Shown one piece after another: positions 18,545-28,116 of a stretch of 64,000 nt of DNA. Origin of the DNA: Methanospirillum stamsii. Its GTDB lineage: Archaea; Halobacteriota; Methanomicrobia; Methanomicrobiales; Methanospirillaceae. Numbering within the stretch: the stretch's first letter is position 1; every line of letters begins with the position of its first letter. A model generated the notes under the pieces. It was not told the DNA's origin, did no database searches, and saw nothing but the letters and a program-made list of their open reading frames with translations. The position numbers were made by a program, and so were the translations under genes. The stretch lies in the NCBI RefSeq assembly GCF_046244385.1, contig NZ_CP176366.1, positions 2,356,001-2,420,000 on the forward strand, given 5' to 3'.

Positions 18545-20348
18545 TAAACCGGGTAATAACCCCATGTATCTTCTCAGAAGGCAGTGCATAAAACTGCACA
18601 AAGGGAGGAGATACCTTTTTGATTATCCCAAACAGGTTCCAGATCATCTTATCACTCATGATATTTTCAATCCCGTAAAAGATCGTCTTTTCATCTATCC
18701 CGTGCTGGCGGAGGAGTGATTCAACATCCAACACCTCCATGTATCCGGTTTCGATACTAAAAAACGACAACCCTTTCTCTATCTCCTGCTGAAAATAGGT
18801 GCTGATTCCAAAGGGATGGTTTGTCATCCGGATGGAGACGAAAATATTCGACTCATACAGGATGTTATTCTGAAAGAAGATAGTCCCAATGTATGGAGAT
18901 ACATATTTGATATCAGAGGTAAAGTATAGTCCGGCACCCGAAATTTTGCAGATAGATGCGTATAACTCATTATATCTTTCAATAAACTGGTCGTAGGGAA
19001 TTGGTTTCAGGGTTGTATAGAGCTTTTTCTGTCCGGTGATAAAGATAACAATTATCGCGAATGGGACGGCTGCAAGGATGAGCGACCAGTATCCTCCATG
19101 AGGAAGTTTTGTCAGTGATGCCAGAAGGAAGGTTGCATCGATGACCAATAAGAGCGACATTATCCCGACTTTCACGTTATCTCTCTTCTTATAGAAGATG
19201 AGCAGTAGCATCAGGGTGGATATGGTCATATTTCCGGTAACGGCAAGGCCATACGCAGCTCCCAGATGTTCTGATGACTGAAAGGTGATCATGACCAGGA
19301 GCACGGATATCAGGAGCAGCCAGTTAACGGTATCGATGTAGATTTGCGATTGCATAGAGGAGGAGGTGAAGTCAATCTTCATCTTCGGAATGATCCGGGT
19401 GGTCATCCCCTGGTACACGATGGAGAACATCCCGCTGATCATCGCCTGTGATGCAATTATGGTTGCACATATACTAAGGAGCAGGAAAGGAAGATACAGG
19501 ACACCTACCTGCGTTGAGACCATGGAAAAAAGGACCGAACCCATAGAACCATGTTCTAGAACAAACGCTCCCTGCCCGAGATAACTGAGCATAAGTGCCG
19601 GAAAGACGATATACCATCCTTTTATTATCGGTTCACGACCAAGATGGCCCATATCAGCGTAGAGTGCTTCTCCCCCGGTGATACATAATACGACTGCAGA
19701 TAAGACCAGAAGAGAGACAATGCCCTGTTCAAGAAGAAATCCAAGTGCATAATGCGGGCTTAAAGCAAGCAGAATCCGTGGATTGTGGATGATTGCAAAA
19801 CCACCGGTTACAGACAATGAAAGGAACCAGACGAGCATTACCGGGCCAAACATCCATGAAATCTGTTCTGTTCCCCGACGCTGGATACTAAACAGGCTGA
19901 TTGCGATTATTGCAGCAATGCCGATAAGAATCATTCCGGACAGGTTTTCAAGCCCTGGAACTAATGCTATTCCTTCTACTGCCGATAGAATACTGATTGC
20001 CGGCGTAATAACCCCGTCACCCATAAACAGACAGATACCGATGATGGCAAGAAATGATATGGGAGGGACCAGGGATGATTCTTTCAGATGCGATAATAAT
20101 ACCTCTTTTAAGACGATTGTCCCCCCTTCACCCTTGCTGCTTACACTCATGGCAAGCCAGACATACTGGAGCGTGATAACGAAAAATAAACTCCAGAATA
20201 TCAGGGACAGAATGCCAAAAATATTCTGTTCTGATGGATTTATGACTAGCAGAATGATACTTATCGTGTATATTGGACTGGTCCCGATATCCCCGAATAC
20301 CAGGCCTAATGATTTTATTATCCGGGAATCAGCCAGCCGAGAAACCAT
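18537..20348 (-). CDS. kup: KUP-family potassium uptake transporter
   Basis: The family signature GLVFGDIGTSPIYT is near the N-terminus, followed by about 12 membrane helices (SSKGEGGTIVLKE, GDGVITPAISILSAVEG, GGEALYADMGH are KUP hallmarks) and a cytoplasmic tail of about 170 residues. I place the start at the second ATG, 20348 (MVSRLADSRI), because GGAAAGGA lies at the right distance before it; the first in-frame ATG is 20372. KUP proteins take up K+ by H+ symport. The gene overlaps tail-to-tail with the P-type ATPase. Confidence 0.9.
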   Translation of the reverse strand: MVSRLADSRIIKSLGLVFGDIGTSPIYTISIILLVINPSEQNIFGILSLIFWSLFFVITLQYVWLAMSVSSKGEGGTIVLKEVLLSHLKESSLVPPISFLAIIGICLFMGDGVITPAISILSAVEGIALVPGLENLSGMILIGIAAIIAISLFSIQRRGTEQISWMFGPVMLVWFLSLSVTGGFAIIHNPRILLALSPHYALGFLLEQGIVSLLVLSAVVLCITGGEALYADMGHLGREPIIKGWYIVFPALMLSYLGQGAFVLEHGSMGSVLFSMVSTQVGVLYLPFLLLSICATIIASQAMISGMFSIVYQGMTTRIIPKMKIDFTSSSMQSQIYIDTVNWLLLISVLLVMITFQSSEHLGAAYGLAVTGNMTISTLMLLLIFYKKRDNVKVGIMSLLLVIDATFLLASLTKLPHGGYWSLILAAVPFAIIVIFITGQKKLYTTLKPIPYDQFIERYNELYASICKISGAGLYFTSDIKYVSPYIGTIFFQNNILYESNIFVSIRMTNHPFGISTYFQQEIEKGLSFFSIETGYMEVLDVESLLRQHGIDEKTIFYGIENIMSDKMIWNLFGIIKKVSPPFVQFYALPSEKIHGVITRFIM

Positions 20349-20689
20349 AAGGTATCCTTTCCATAGAAACATTATAGGGTTTCTGGTTTTTTAAAAAGAA
20401 CAAAAAATATGGGAATACATCAGAGAGAACTTTAGCCAACCTATTGGTGATTGCATCGGTGAGTGGAACTTTAGCATGACGGGATGTTTCAGGTGTCTAC
20501 CTGTCTATGTGATAAAGGAGTAAAAAATGAGTATGAGACTTAAGGATTTTGTTTACACCGCATTCCAAGCCCAAAGATATACACATGAGAAAAACCTAGA
20601 ATAAAGGTAAAATCAACACATTGCAATTGATATATCTGGTAAAAAAATTATCTCAATAGTTCATGCGTATCAAAAGATGATGGAGCGGT

Positions 20690-20917
20690 CAATTTTAGGA
20701 AGATATTGTCACCTGTATTAAAAAGGGGACTATTATCAGGACATATGGGGATTCAAAACCTTTTCCTGCATATTTGGAATCCCATGTACACAAAAACTGA
20801 ACAATACATGTCAACTATGCTATTAATGAAACAGAAGGAACGATTGTAATTATTACAGCATATGAACCTGATCCGGAACTTTTGGATGAGACCTATACTT
20901 ATAAGGTGAAGAAATGA
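20690..20917 (+). pseudogene. DUF4258 protein, in-frame TGA
   Basis: The frame reads EDIVTCIKKGTIIRTYGDSK, then PFPAYLESHVHKN, a TGA at 20798-20800, then TIHVNYAINETEGTIVIITA and YEPDPELLDETY to TGA at 20915, which overlaps the YgiT ATG. These are the conserved blocks of DUF4258 (PFP..L, HVV, ITAYEPDPELW). The N-terminal part upstream of 20690 is degenerate, with further stops. DUF4258 genes usually sit before YgiT genes as presumed toxins. Confidence 0.65.
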
Positions 20918-21153
20918 AGTGCATTCAATGTAATGAAGGAGTAACGGTTGATGGTTTAACTACTGTCGCATTTGAGAAAAATGGAGTCGCGTTTCTTTTC
21001 AGACACGTTCCTGCAATGATTTGTCCGGTATGTGGTGAAGAGTATTTGTCAGAAGAGATTCAGGACAGGCTTACTGAAATAACTAACAGGTGCCTGGAAC
21101 CAGGGCTGACAGTTAATGTGTATGATTTTCAGGCAGGACCAATAACTGCGTGA
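20914..21153 (+). CDS. YgiT/MqsA-type zinc-finger antitoxin
   Basis: The 79-residue protein has two CxxC knuckles (CIQC at 3-6, CPVC at 41-44) followed by GEEYLSEEI, as in YgiT/MqsA N-terminal domains. It lacks the DNA-binding HTH half of full MqsA. The gene is intact although its DUF4258 partner carries a nonsense codon. The related pair at 130-389 is broken in both genes. Confidence 0.75.
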   Translation: MKCIQCNEGVTVDGLTTVAFEKNGVAFLFRHVPAMICPVCGEEYLSEEIQDRLTEITNRCLEPGLTVNVYDFQAGPITA

Positions 21154-21216
21154 ATATTACAAAATTTTCTTAATTGATGCGACCTTTCCAGCACGGTTGA
21201 CTTATTATCACGAAAA

Positions 21217-21426
21217 TCAGGGTTGGGGTTTTTCATCCTCAAAGGCTTTCATTTCTGCAACTAGGTCGTCCATACTCTCATTAAACAAGTTACGTCTCTC
21301 AATTATGTAATCACCGATCCCTGGATAATATATCCGGATAAACCGGGCGGTATCAACCGGTCCTAATTTCTCAATAAGTGCGGATATACTCTCTTATTGC
21401 AGTTGTGCAATAGGTTTTACTTTCAT
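21217..21426 (-). pseudogene. Small conserved protein (LGPVDxxRF family), in-frame TAA
   Basis: From ATG 21426 the frame has 69 codons with TAA at 21394-21396. After the stop it reads ESISALIEKLGPVDTARFIR and IYYPGIGDYIIERRNLF. The protein at 53456 is a homologue (RELGPVDAVRFLHLYDRGHG, DYTKER). I recognise this only as a small family without known function, found near toxin-antitoxin genes here. The stop removes translation after ten residues. Confidence 0.55.
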
Positions 21427-21533
21427 AAGAATTTAACAAACTCCTCAAGGCATCGTACCCGATGAGCGATTCTGTTTGCTGTAGTATGTGTAGAGAGTTT
21501 CGGAGTATTAATTAACCCATATCAGAAACAGTG

Positions 21534-21827
21534 TTATCTGATGGCGATAATCATCTGAAGGTTATAATGGGCTATTTTCCGGGAAACCTCCCGATTTCCT
21601 TCCTGTCGAACTATCAAGTATTCCTTGATAGTTCGTTCCTCGGTTAATTCACCCTCTTTAAGGACATTAAGGATATGGAGATTGATATTTTGCAAAGAGG
21701 TCTGATAGAGGTCAGCAATCTGGGCCTGGGTCATCCAGATGGTCTCACCATCAATGAGGATAGAGATTTTTGTTTTCCCGTCCTCTGTTTGGTACATGAG
21801 GAGGCTTTGATCAGGAGGAGCGGTCAC
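21534..21827 (-). pseudogene. RhuM-family protein, N-terminal fragment
   Basis: The 97 codons (ISILIDGETIWMTQAQIADL, YQTS.QNINLHI, HYNLQMIIAIR) match the first third of RhuM proteins, which are normally over 300 residues. The frame ends in a stop where the family would continue with GYRV. Its start overlaps by four bases the end of another truncated gene (21824-22048). Confidence 0.65.
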
Positions 21828-22048
21828 GAAACGGACTCCTCGATAATTTTTACCATATATTCGTGGATGACATCTTTATAGAGTTCAGAAATGCCTGCTT
21901 TATTGTATACATCCCACCCGAGTGCTTCAAAGAAAGGGTTAAGGAACTCATTCCGGAGCTGAGTTTCGTTGTAATCCGTTGCGGTATATTTTGAACGATA
22001 AGAAGCAAACCTGTTTATGAGTTCAAGAACTTCGGGTGGACAAGGCAT
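21824..22048 (-). pseudogene. Type IIG (Eco57I/TaqI-like) restriction enzyme, N-terminal fragment
   Basis: The 74 codons contain YNETQLRNEFLNPFFEALGW and DVYNKAGISELYKDVIHE, the characteristic N-terminal nuclease region of large combined restriction-methylation enzymes. The remaining 900 or so residues are absent; a deletion has joined this piece to the RhuM fragment. It could still be translated as a short peptide. Confidence 0.65.
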
Positions 22049-22351
22049 ATAAAAAGATTATCGGTGGTGCATAAAAAAGAATCCGGTTTGTTCTATCCTG
22101 GTTTGAGTGATTTTAGATATTCCACATCTGCTCTGAAATCCCATAGCAAGGTGGGTTACATGACTGACAGTGCCGATACATCAGGTATGGGAGGGTGGTT
22201 TATAGCGGTATGAATGTATCTCCTTATAAACCGGATTACTGTATGACGCCATGAATTCATAAGCAGGAAGAGAAGATGGTAAAACCGATTCGCTGATATG
22301 ATGTAATGAATCTTTGATTTAAAAAAATAAATCGGAATTTGATTCCGTTTT
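22049..22351. other. Intergenic stretch without recognisable gene
   Basis: About 300 bases between the restriction fragment and the RRM gene. No open frame with recognisable content, repeat or RNA gene was seen on either strand. Confidence 0.3.
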
Positions 22352-23026
22352 TTAATATTTTTCCGGTTTATACTGTGATTTCGAAGATCTCTTCTCTTTC
22401 ACCCAGGTTGGCACTCTGGATTTTTTTTGCGGTTTGGATGATGGTGATTCAGATTTTTGTGGGGCTTCAGGTTTTCCTGGCTCCTTTTTAGCGGTTCTAC
22501 CCGCCGGAATCGTGGAAACGGCTTTCGCTCCCGAGTATTTTTTGTCAGAGTCTGGAGTGGATTTTGGGCGGTTCTGACCTGATGGGGTCTTTGGTCTGAT
22601 ATCTCCTTCATACCGGGAACGTTCCGGACGAACTGGACTTCGTGAGTCCCCGGGGCTATTACGATTTTTCCACTCAGGTCTTGGAGATCTTCTTTCTTCT
22701 CCGGAAGGAGAGGAATATGTTCTTCTGGATTCAGGTGCAGGTCTTTTTTCGCGGAAATCCTGCGTCCTTTTATCTGATTTATTGTCAGACCGGCGTGTTC
22801 CCGGCACCCCGTCTATGAGAAGTTTTCTCCCCTCAAACACCGATTCGGGTAGGGTTTTTAGAATTTTCTGGGCCTGTTCCTCAGTTCCCATCTCAACAAA
22901 TGCGTATCCTTTCCCTTCCATCATTTTTACATCAATAACAGTACCATATGCTGCTAAAAAGGAACGCAGTTTATCCGCTGTTACTGAATAGTTAAGATTT
23001 CCAATGAATAATTTTCTTTTTTTCAT
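22352..23026 (-). CDS. RRM-type RNA-binding protein with basic low-complexity tail
   Basis: The first 75 or so residues form an RNA-recognition motif with RNP-2 KLFIGNL (5-11) and RNP-1 KGYAFVEM (39-46). Residues 78-224 are a disordered tail rich in Arg, Lys, Ser and Pro, with repeats of the RSPRPE/RSPVRPE kind. It probably binds RNA through the RRM, with the tail adding non-specific affinity. Single-RRM proteins are frequent in bacteria and eukaryotes and less so in archaea, where some methanogens have them. A terminator-like T-rich stretch follows near 22320. Confidence 0.8.
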   Translation of the reverse strand: MKKRKLFIGNLNYSVTADKLRSFLAAYGTVIDVKMMEGKGYAFVEMGTEEQAQKILKTLPESVFEGRKLLIDGVPGTRRSDNKSDKRTQDFREKRPAPESRRTYSSPSGEERRSPRPEWKNRNSPGDSRSPVRPERSRYEGDIRPKTPSGQNRPKSTPDSDKKYSGAKAVSTIPAGRTAKKEPGKPEAPQKSESPSSKPQKKSRVPTWVKEKRSSKSQYKPEKY

Positions 23027-23262
23027 AATTCATCCTATTGCTCTCATTCCCTTAAATGGAGTAAACCCTATTGACTCCTGATAATTGATACATTTGATTA
23101 GTCATATCATACGCTTGCTGTGTGCTAGAATGTAACTGATGTCTGAAAAAAATCAAGATATCGAAATAATACTTTAGATCTGATCTCGTAAGCCATTAAA
23201 ACTCGCCGGAACAGGTTCAATTTCTCTTTTCAAAGTCAGGCCGGGAACAGAAGGAAACGTCA

Positions 23263-24303
23263 TCATAAAACTGGTATCTCTCTATGCACAATCCTGACCC
23301 GGCTTCCTAGTTCTTCAATTATTTTCTCTACCCACTCATCAAAGACCACTGGATAATTCGGCACTTTACCTGCAATTTCAATGCCAAGATCATCATCACG
23401 TTCGCTAACAGCCTCAAGCACCACACTACCCGGTGCATATCCTTCCGGAACAATCCCATCAATATCGCCATCAGTAATCCCAAGAATTGGGATTCCCCTA
23501 AAACAGCCGATATGACCACATATTGAGGTTGTATCATCACCAATCGTGAGAATCCCACAGATGTCCGGGTCAAAGGCACCATAACAGGCCATTGCTGAAT
23601 GATCTATTACTGCAATTCGTCCGGTCTTTGATATCCGGTCACTCTTCTTCGGTTGTGATAACCGGATATTTCCACTCTTACACCATGCTTTTTGGATATC
23701 CGGGCATCCAAACCGCATCAGTTTTTCAACCCCGTGATCTTTGAGTTTTATACCCGATACTGCATGTAGTGCTCCATCCTTTATAGTAATGAGTGCTTCA
23801 TCGCCGGTTGCATATCCGATGATGATCCCATTAACAAAAACCGGTTCTCCAGGCAGACACCCTCCTATGCACCGGGTATCAGGAGGATTGTCCGGGTGGG
23901 AATCTCCTGAACATATTTGATATCCGGTTATTTCAGACAGCCAAAGACAGAGAGAAGAATCTACAGTTCCCCAGATAAGGATCTTGCCGGTTCCGGGATC
24001 GATAAGAATCAGCCCACGATCTTTCAGATGGGAGTGGATTAAAGATCCAAACCGGTGAGCAGATGCATCTGTTTTTGCCCGATGAACAAGGATGGCATTA
24101 TCTTCTGGGTATTCAGCTAAGATCTCACTTGGCCTTCTCCCGTCATACGTGACCAGAAGTCCGGATTCATCAGCGGCAGTCCTGGCCATTATTCCGGCAA
24201 CGAGTGAGAGTTGTGGGCAAATCAGGGAGATGAGTCGGGCTGCATCACCCTGGTCAAAGACATCAGCTCCATGAAAGATGAGGGTAAAAGAGTTATTTTG
24301 TAT
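23263..24303 (-). CDS. DUF2117 protein, probable non-AUG (ATA) start
   Basis: The first ATG (24189) gives 308 residues, but the conserved N-terminus LIFHGADVFDQGDAARLISL lies upstream of it in the same frame. That frame is open back to a TGA near 24334 and holds no ATG, GTG or TTG. A perfect GGAGG (24315-24311) is followed after 7 bases by ATA at 24303-24301, so an AUA start giving 346 residues is the best reading. DUF2117 is an archaeal family I associate with methanogens; its function is unknown. The body has a metal-binding-like look (PDTRCIGGCLPGEPVF, GHIGCFRG). Mutation of a former ATG is the alternative. Confidence 0.7.
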   Translation of the reverse strand: MQNNSFTLIFHGADVFDQGDAARLISLICPQLSLVAGIMARTAADESGLLVTYDGRRPSEILAEYPEDNAILVHRAKTDASAHRFGSLIHSHLKDRGLILIDPGTGKILIWGTVDSSLCLWLSEITGYQICSGDSHPDNPPDTRCIGGCLPGEPVFVNGIIIGYATGDEALITIKDGALHAVSGIKLKDHGVEKLMRFGCPDIQKAWCKSGNIRLSQPKKSDRISKTGRIAVIDHSAMACYGAFDPDICGILTIGDDTTSICGHIGCFRGIPILGITDGDIDGIVPEGYAPGSVVLEAVSERDDDLGIEIAGKVPNYPVVFDEWVEKIIEELGSRVRIVHREIPVL

Positions 24304-24420
24304 TGTTATTCCTCCGGGTATTATGTAACTTCACAAATGCTGCTTACAAGTGACGTACCTGAAAGTACCATCTTTATCAGGCCGTGTCAAAAAACTCTGT
24401 GATCTTTCAGGATGTGAAAA

Positions 24421-25968
24421 TTAGATCTCCCATCGTTCGATATTTCTTGTTTCCGGATTAAAGACAATCCCAATCTCGAATATCTGCCTTGAATCTGACC
24501 GGTACTTCTCTGCATATCCACGTCTTTTAATCTGGTCCAGAGGGCTTTCATCCCCACTCGTATCAATTCCAAGCACTTTGAACTCAAAGATCCAGATCCC
24601 GGTCCTTGTTTTAACGGTCAGATCAACTCGTCCTTTGTTTGAGGTATCTTCCGGAATAACCTCGTACCCAAGACTTGCAAAATACGTGTAAACTACGCTG
24701 GCATAATAGCCCTCATATCTGGCTATCGGATTGTTTCTGTACCAGTCATGTGGAATGGATGCAAAGAAAGAATGAAAACTTGAGTGCAGTTTTTTAGTAT
24801 CCCCTTGCTCGAGTGCATCATACAAACGGTCACGTATTCCGGAGATATCATGACCGCTTAATGCCTCTAAGAAGAGAAAATTTAGTGATATCCGAACTTC
24901 AGTGTTTGGATATCCAAGGACGCAGCGAAAACCCCTGATTGGATCAGCAGACCATGATTTTATCGTCAGGTACCCTGCCTGAAAAAGGAGGGTCTCTGTC
25001 CGGATATTTTCAGGATCAAAGGATCCCAGGAGTTCATCGCCTGCAATAAGCCCGTCAAATTCTGCAGGAAGGCGGGGTTTCTTCTGCCAGAGGGTGATGA
25101 GAAATGAAGGTGTCCCGGTCTCAAACCAAAATGGCCGAAATACTCCTTTCGAGAAGAGAAGGAGAATATCAAACGGGTTATATACCGAATCGCCGGTCCA
25201 TGAATACCCATTATACCATTCACGAACCTCATTGATGTCAAATCGCTGGAGATATTCAGAAAATATTGTTTCAAGATTCTGCTGAGTATAACCACAGATA
25301 GTTGAATATGCCTTATCAAGGGTGATATCATTTAAATTATTCAATCCGGAGAATATTCCTGTTTTGGCAAATTTTGAAACTCCGGTGAGAAGGACAAACT
25401 TAAGATGGAGATCCAGTGGTTTGATTGCTCCATAAAAATTTTTCAGACAATCCCGCATCTCCTGCATGAGGTTGATATCCCCGATATTATCAAGAATCGG
25501 TCTGTCGTACTCATCGACGAGGATGACTACCTGTTTTCCGGTTTTTTTTGCGATTTTTGGTATGAGTGCGAGTAATCTATCTCCAGGATCTCCGGAACTT
25601 TTTTCTATTTCATAGAATTCTTCCCACCCATCAAGAGTGCTGGTCAATCTATTGATAAGATCAGAGATCTGGCTCAGTGCCCCTCCGGCAAAATCAACCC
25701 GAAGGACCGGATATGTTATTGTAAAGTCCCATTCTGCCTCAGGGGAATCAAGATACAGTCCGGAGAAGAGTTCTTTTCTTCCGGAAAACGCACAGTCAAG
25801 CGTATCGATAAAGAGACTTTTTCCAAACCGCCTTGGGCGGGAGAGAAAATAATATTTCCCTTTCCGGGCCAGGTCCGAGATAAACCAGGTTTTATCGACA
25901 TATGCATATCCTCCGGTTCTCATCTCTGAAAATGACTGGATTCCAATTGGGAGCTTTGGAGAGGACAT
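24421..25968 (-). CDS. AAA-ATPase-like / PD-(D/E)XK protein, tandem copy 1
   Basis: The 515-residue protein has an N-terminal AAA-ATPase-like domain (PF09820 type): YAYVDKTWFISDLARKG, Walker-A variant RPRRFGKSLFIDTL, Walker B VVILVDEYDRPILDN and LTGVSKFAKTGIFSGLNN. The C-terminus is a PD-(D/E)XK domain (PF08011 type) with GRVDLTVKTRTGIWIFEFKV. Proteins of this class are very numerous in some archaea and bacteria and of unknown function, possibly mobile or defence-related. It is the downstream-most of three tandem copies. Its segment 24779-24963 matches copy 3 and not copy 2. Confidence 0.85.
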   Translation of the reverse strand: MSSPKLPIGIQSFSEMRTGGYAYVDKTWFISDLARKGKYYFLSRPRRFGKSLFIDTLDCAFSGRKELFSGLYLDSPEAEWDFTITYPVLRVDFAGGALSQISDLINRLTSTLDGWEEFYEIEKSSGDPGDRLLALIPKIAKKTGKQVVILVDEYDRPILDNIGDINLMQEMRDCLKNFYGAIKPLDLHLKFVLLTGVSKFAKTGIFSGLNNLNDITLDKAYSTICGYTQQNLETIFSEYLQRFDINEVREWYNGYSWTGDSVYNPFDILLLFSKGVFRPFWFETGTPSFLITLWQKKPRLPAEFDGLIAGDELLGSFDPENIRTETLLFQAGYLTIKSWSADPIRGFRCVLGYPNTEVRISLNFLFLEALSGHDISGIRDRLYDALEQGDTKKLHSSFHSFFASIPHDWYRNNPIARYEGYYASVVYTYFASLGYEVIPEDTSNKGRVDLTVKTRTGIWIFEFKVLGIDTSGDESPLDQIKRRGYAEKYRSDSRQIFEIGIVFNPETRNIERWEI

Positions 25969-26267
25969 AGAAAGATCTCTTATAGGATAAGAGCTGGGAG
26001 ATTACATCTTTCTTCCGGATGTATAATTAAACATCATGAACCTTACTTCAGGTTTGATGAATAAGATAATGTCAGAATTCTGAAGCAATGAATATGACCC
26101 GGATATCTGCTCTATCGGGAGAAGGTATCTTCATCCTCGAATGATTCTAAAATGTAAACACTATATATCGATCCAGAAGTCGATTTTGATTTGTGGAGTA
26201 TCATGCGTTGTGCTTTTGTCACATACCAGAACCAGATCTCTCATTGCCGTCCTAACATGAATCAAGA

Positions 26268-27815
26268 TCAGATCTCCCAACGCTCGATATTTCTTGTTTC
26301 CGGATTAAAGACAATTCCTATCTCGTATATCTGCCTTGAATTTGACCGGTACTTCTCTGCATATCCACGTCTTTTAATCTGATCCAGAGGGCTTTCATCC
26401 CCACTCTTATCAATACCAAGCACTTTGAACTCAAAGATCCAGATTCCGGTCCTTGTCTTAACGGTTAGATCAACTCGTCCTTTGTTTGAGGTATCTTCCG
26501 GAATAACCTCGTACCCAAGACTTGCAAAATACGTGTATACCACGCTGGCATAATAGCCCTCATATCTGGCTATCGGATTGTTTCTATACCAGTCATGTGG
26601 AATGGATGCAAAGAAAGAATGAAAAACGGTTCGAAGAAGCCCATAATCCGCGGATTCTATCGCTTCACGTATCAGGGGAAGGGAGACGGTATCTGAATCA
26701 CCCTGGAGCAGATGAAGGATCTGACGATTAAATGCTTCTCTAACCTCACGGTTTGGAAATCCCAGGGTGTACCAGGTACCTTCATAAGGATTACTCACAA
26801 AAGACCGAATCGTCAGGTACCCTGCCTGAAAAAGGAGGGTCTCTGTCCGGATATTTTCCGGATCAAAGGATCCCAGGAGTTCATCGCCTGCAATAAGCCC
26901 GTCAAATTCTGCAGGAAGGCGGGGTTTCTTCTGCCAGAGGGTGATGAGAAATGAAGGTGTTCCGGTCTCAAACCAAAATGGCCGAAATACTCCTTTCGAG
27001 AAGAGAAGGAGAATATCAAACGGGTTATATACCGAATCGCCGGTCCATGAATACCCATTATACCATTCACGAACCTCATTGATGTCAAATCGCTGGAGAT
27101 ATTCAGAAAAAATTGTTTCAAGATTCTGCTGAGTGTAGCCACAGATAGTTGAGTATCGCTTATCGAGGGTGATATCATTTAAATTATTCAATCCGGAAAA
27201 TATTCCTGTTTTGGCAAATTTTGAAACTCCGGTGAGAAGGACAAACTTAAGATGGAGATCGAGTGGTTTGATTGCACCATAAAAATTTTTCAGACAATCC
27301 CGCATCTGCTGCATAAGGGGGGTATCCCCGATATTATCAAGAATCGGTCGGTCGTATTCATCTATGAGGATGACTACCTGTTTTCCGGTTTTTTTTGCAA
27401 TTTTTGGTATGAGTGAGAGTAATCTATCTCCAGGATCTCCGGAGCTTTTTTCTATTTCATAGAATTCTTCCCACCCATCAAGAGTGCTGGTCAATCTATT
27501 GATAAGATCAGAGATCTGGCTCAGTGCCCCTCCTGCAAAATCAACCCGAAGGACCGGATATGTTATTGTAAAGTCCCATTCTGCCTCAGGAGAATCGAGG
27601 TACAGTCCGGAGAAGAGTTCTTTTCTTCCGGAAAACGCACAGTCAAGCGTATCGATAAAGAGACTTTTTCCAAACCGCCTTGGGCGGGAGAGAAAATAAT
27701 AGGATCCTTTCCGGGTCAGATCGGAGATAAACCAGGTTTTATCGACATATGCATATCCTTCTGTTCTCATTTTCTCAAAGGACTGGACCCCGATTGGAAG
27801 CTTTGGAGGAGACAT
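26268..27815 (-). CDS. AAA-ATPase-like / PD-(D/E)XK protein, tandem copy 2 (variant cassette)
   Basis: Same architecture and length as copies 1 and 3, with all ATPase and nuclease motifs present. Between 26626 and 26809 the sequence is unrelated at DNA level to the other two copies and encodes SFVSNPYEGTWYTLGFPNRE and onward instead of SWSADPIRGFRCVLGYPNTE. Length is preserved to the residue. The segment joins the ATPase part to the nuclease part and may set specificity. Near-identity on both sides points to recombination or gene conversion with another family member. Confidence 0.85.
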   Translation of the reverse strand: MSPPKLPIGVQSFEKMRTEGYAYVDKTWFISDLTRKGSYYFLSRPRRFGKSLFIDTLDCAFSGRKELFSGLYLDSPEAEWDFTITYPVLRVDFAGGALSQISDLINRLTSTLDGWEEFYEIEKSSGDPGDRLLSLIPKIAKKTGKQVVILIDEYDRPILDNIGDTPLMQQMRDCLKNFYGAIKPLDLHLKFVLLTGVSKFAKTGIFSGLNNLNDITLDKRYSTICGYTQQNLETIFSEYLQRFDINEVREWYNGYSWTGDSVYNPFDILLLFSKGVFRPFWFETGTPSFLITLWQKKPRLPAEFDGLIAGDELLGSFDPENIRTETLLFQAGYLTIRSFVSNPYEGTWYTLGFPNREVREAFNRQILHLLQGDSDTVSLPLIREAIESADYGLLRTVFHSFFASIPHDWYRNNPIARYEGYYASVVYTYFASLGYEVIPEDTSNKGRVDLTVKTRTGIWIFEFKVLGIDKSGDESPLDQIKRRGYAEKYRSNSRQIYEIGIVFNPETRNIERWEI

Positions 27816-28116
27816 AGATAGATCTGCTTATAAGATAAGAGCTGGGAGATTACATCTTTCTTCCGGATGAATAATTAACCATCATGAACCGTTATTTCAG
27901 GCTTGATGGATAAGATAATGTCAGAATTCTGAAGTAATGAATAAGACCCGGATATCTGCTTTATCGGGAGAAGGTATCTTCATCCTCGAATGATTCTAAA
28001 ATGTAAACACTATATATCTATCCAGATGTCGATTTTGATTTGTGGAGTATCATGCGTTGTGTTTTTGTCACATACCAGAACCAGACATTTCATTGCCGTC
28101 CTAACATGAACCAAGG

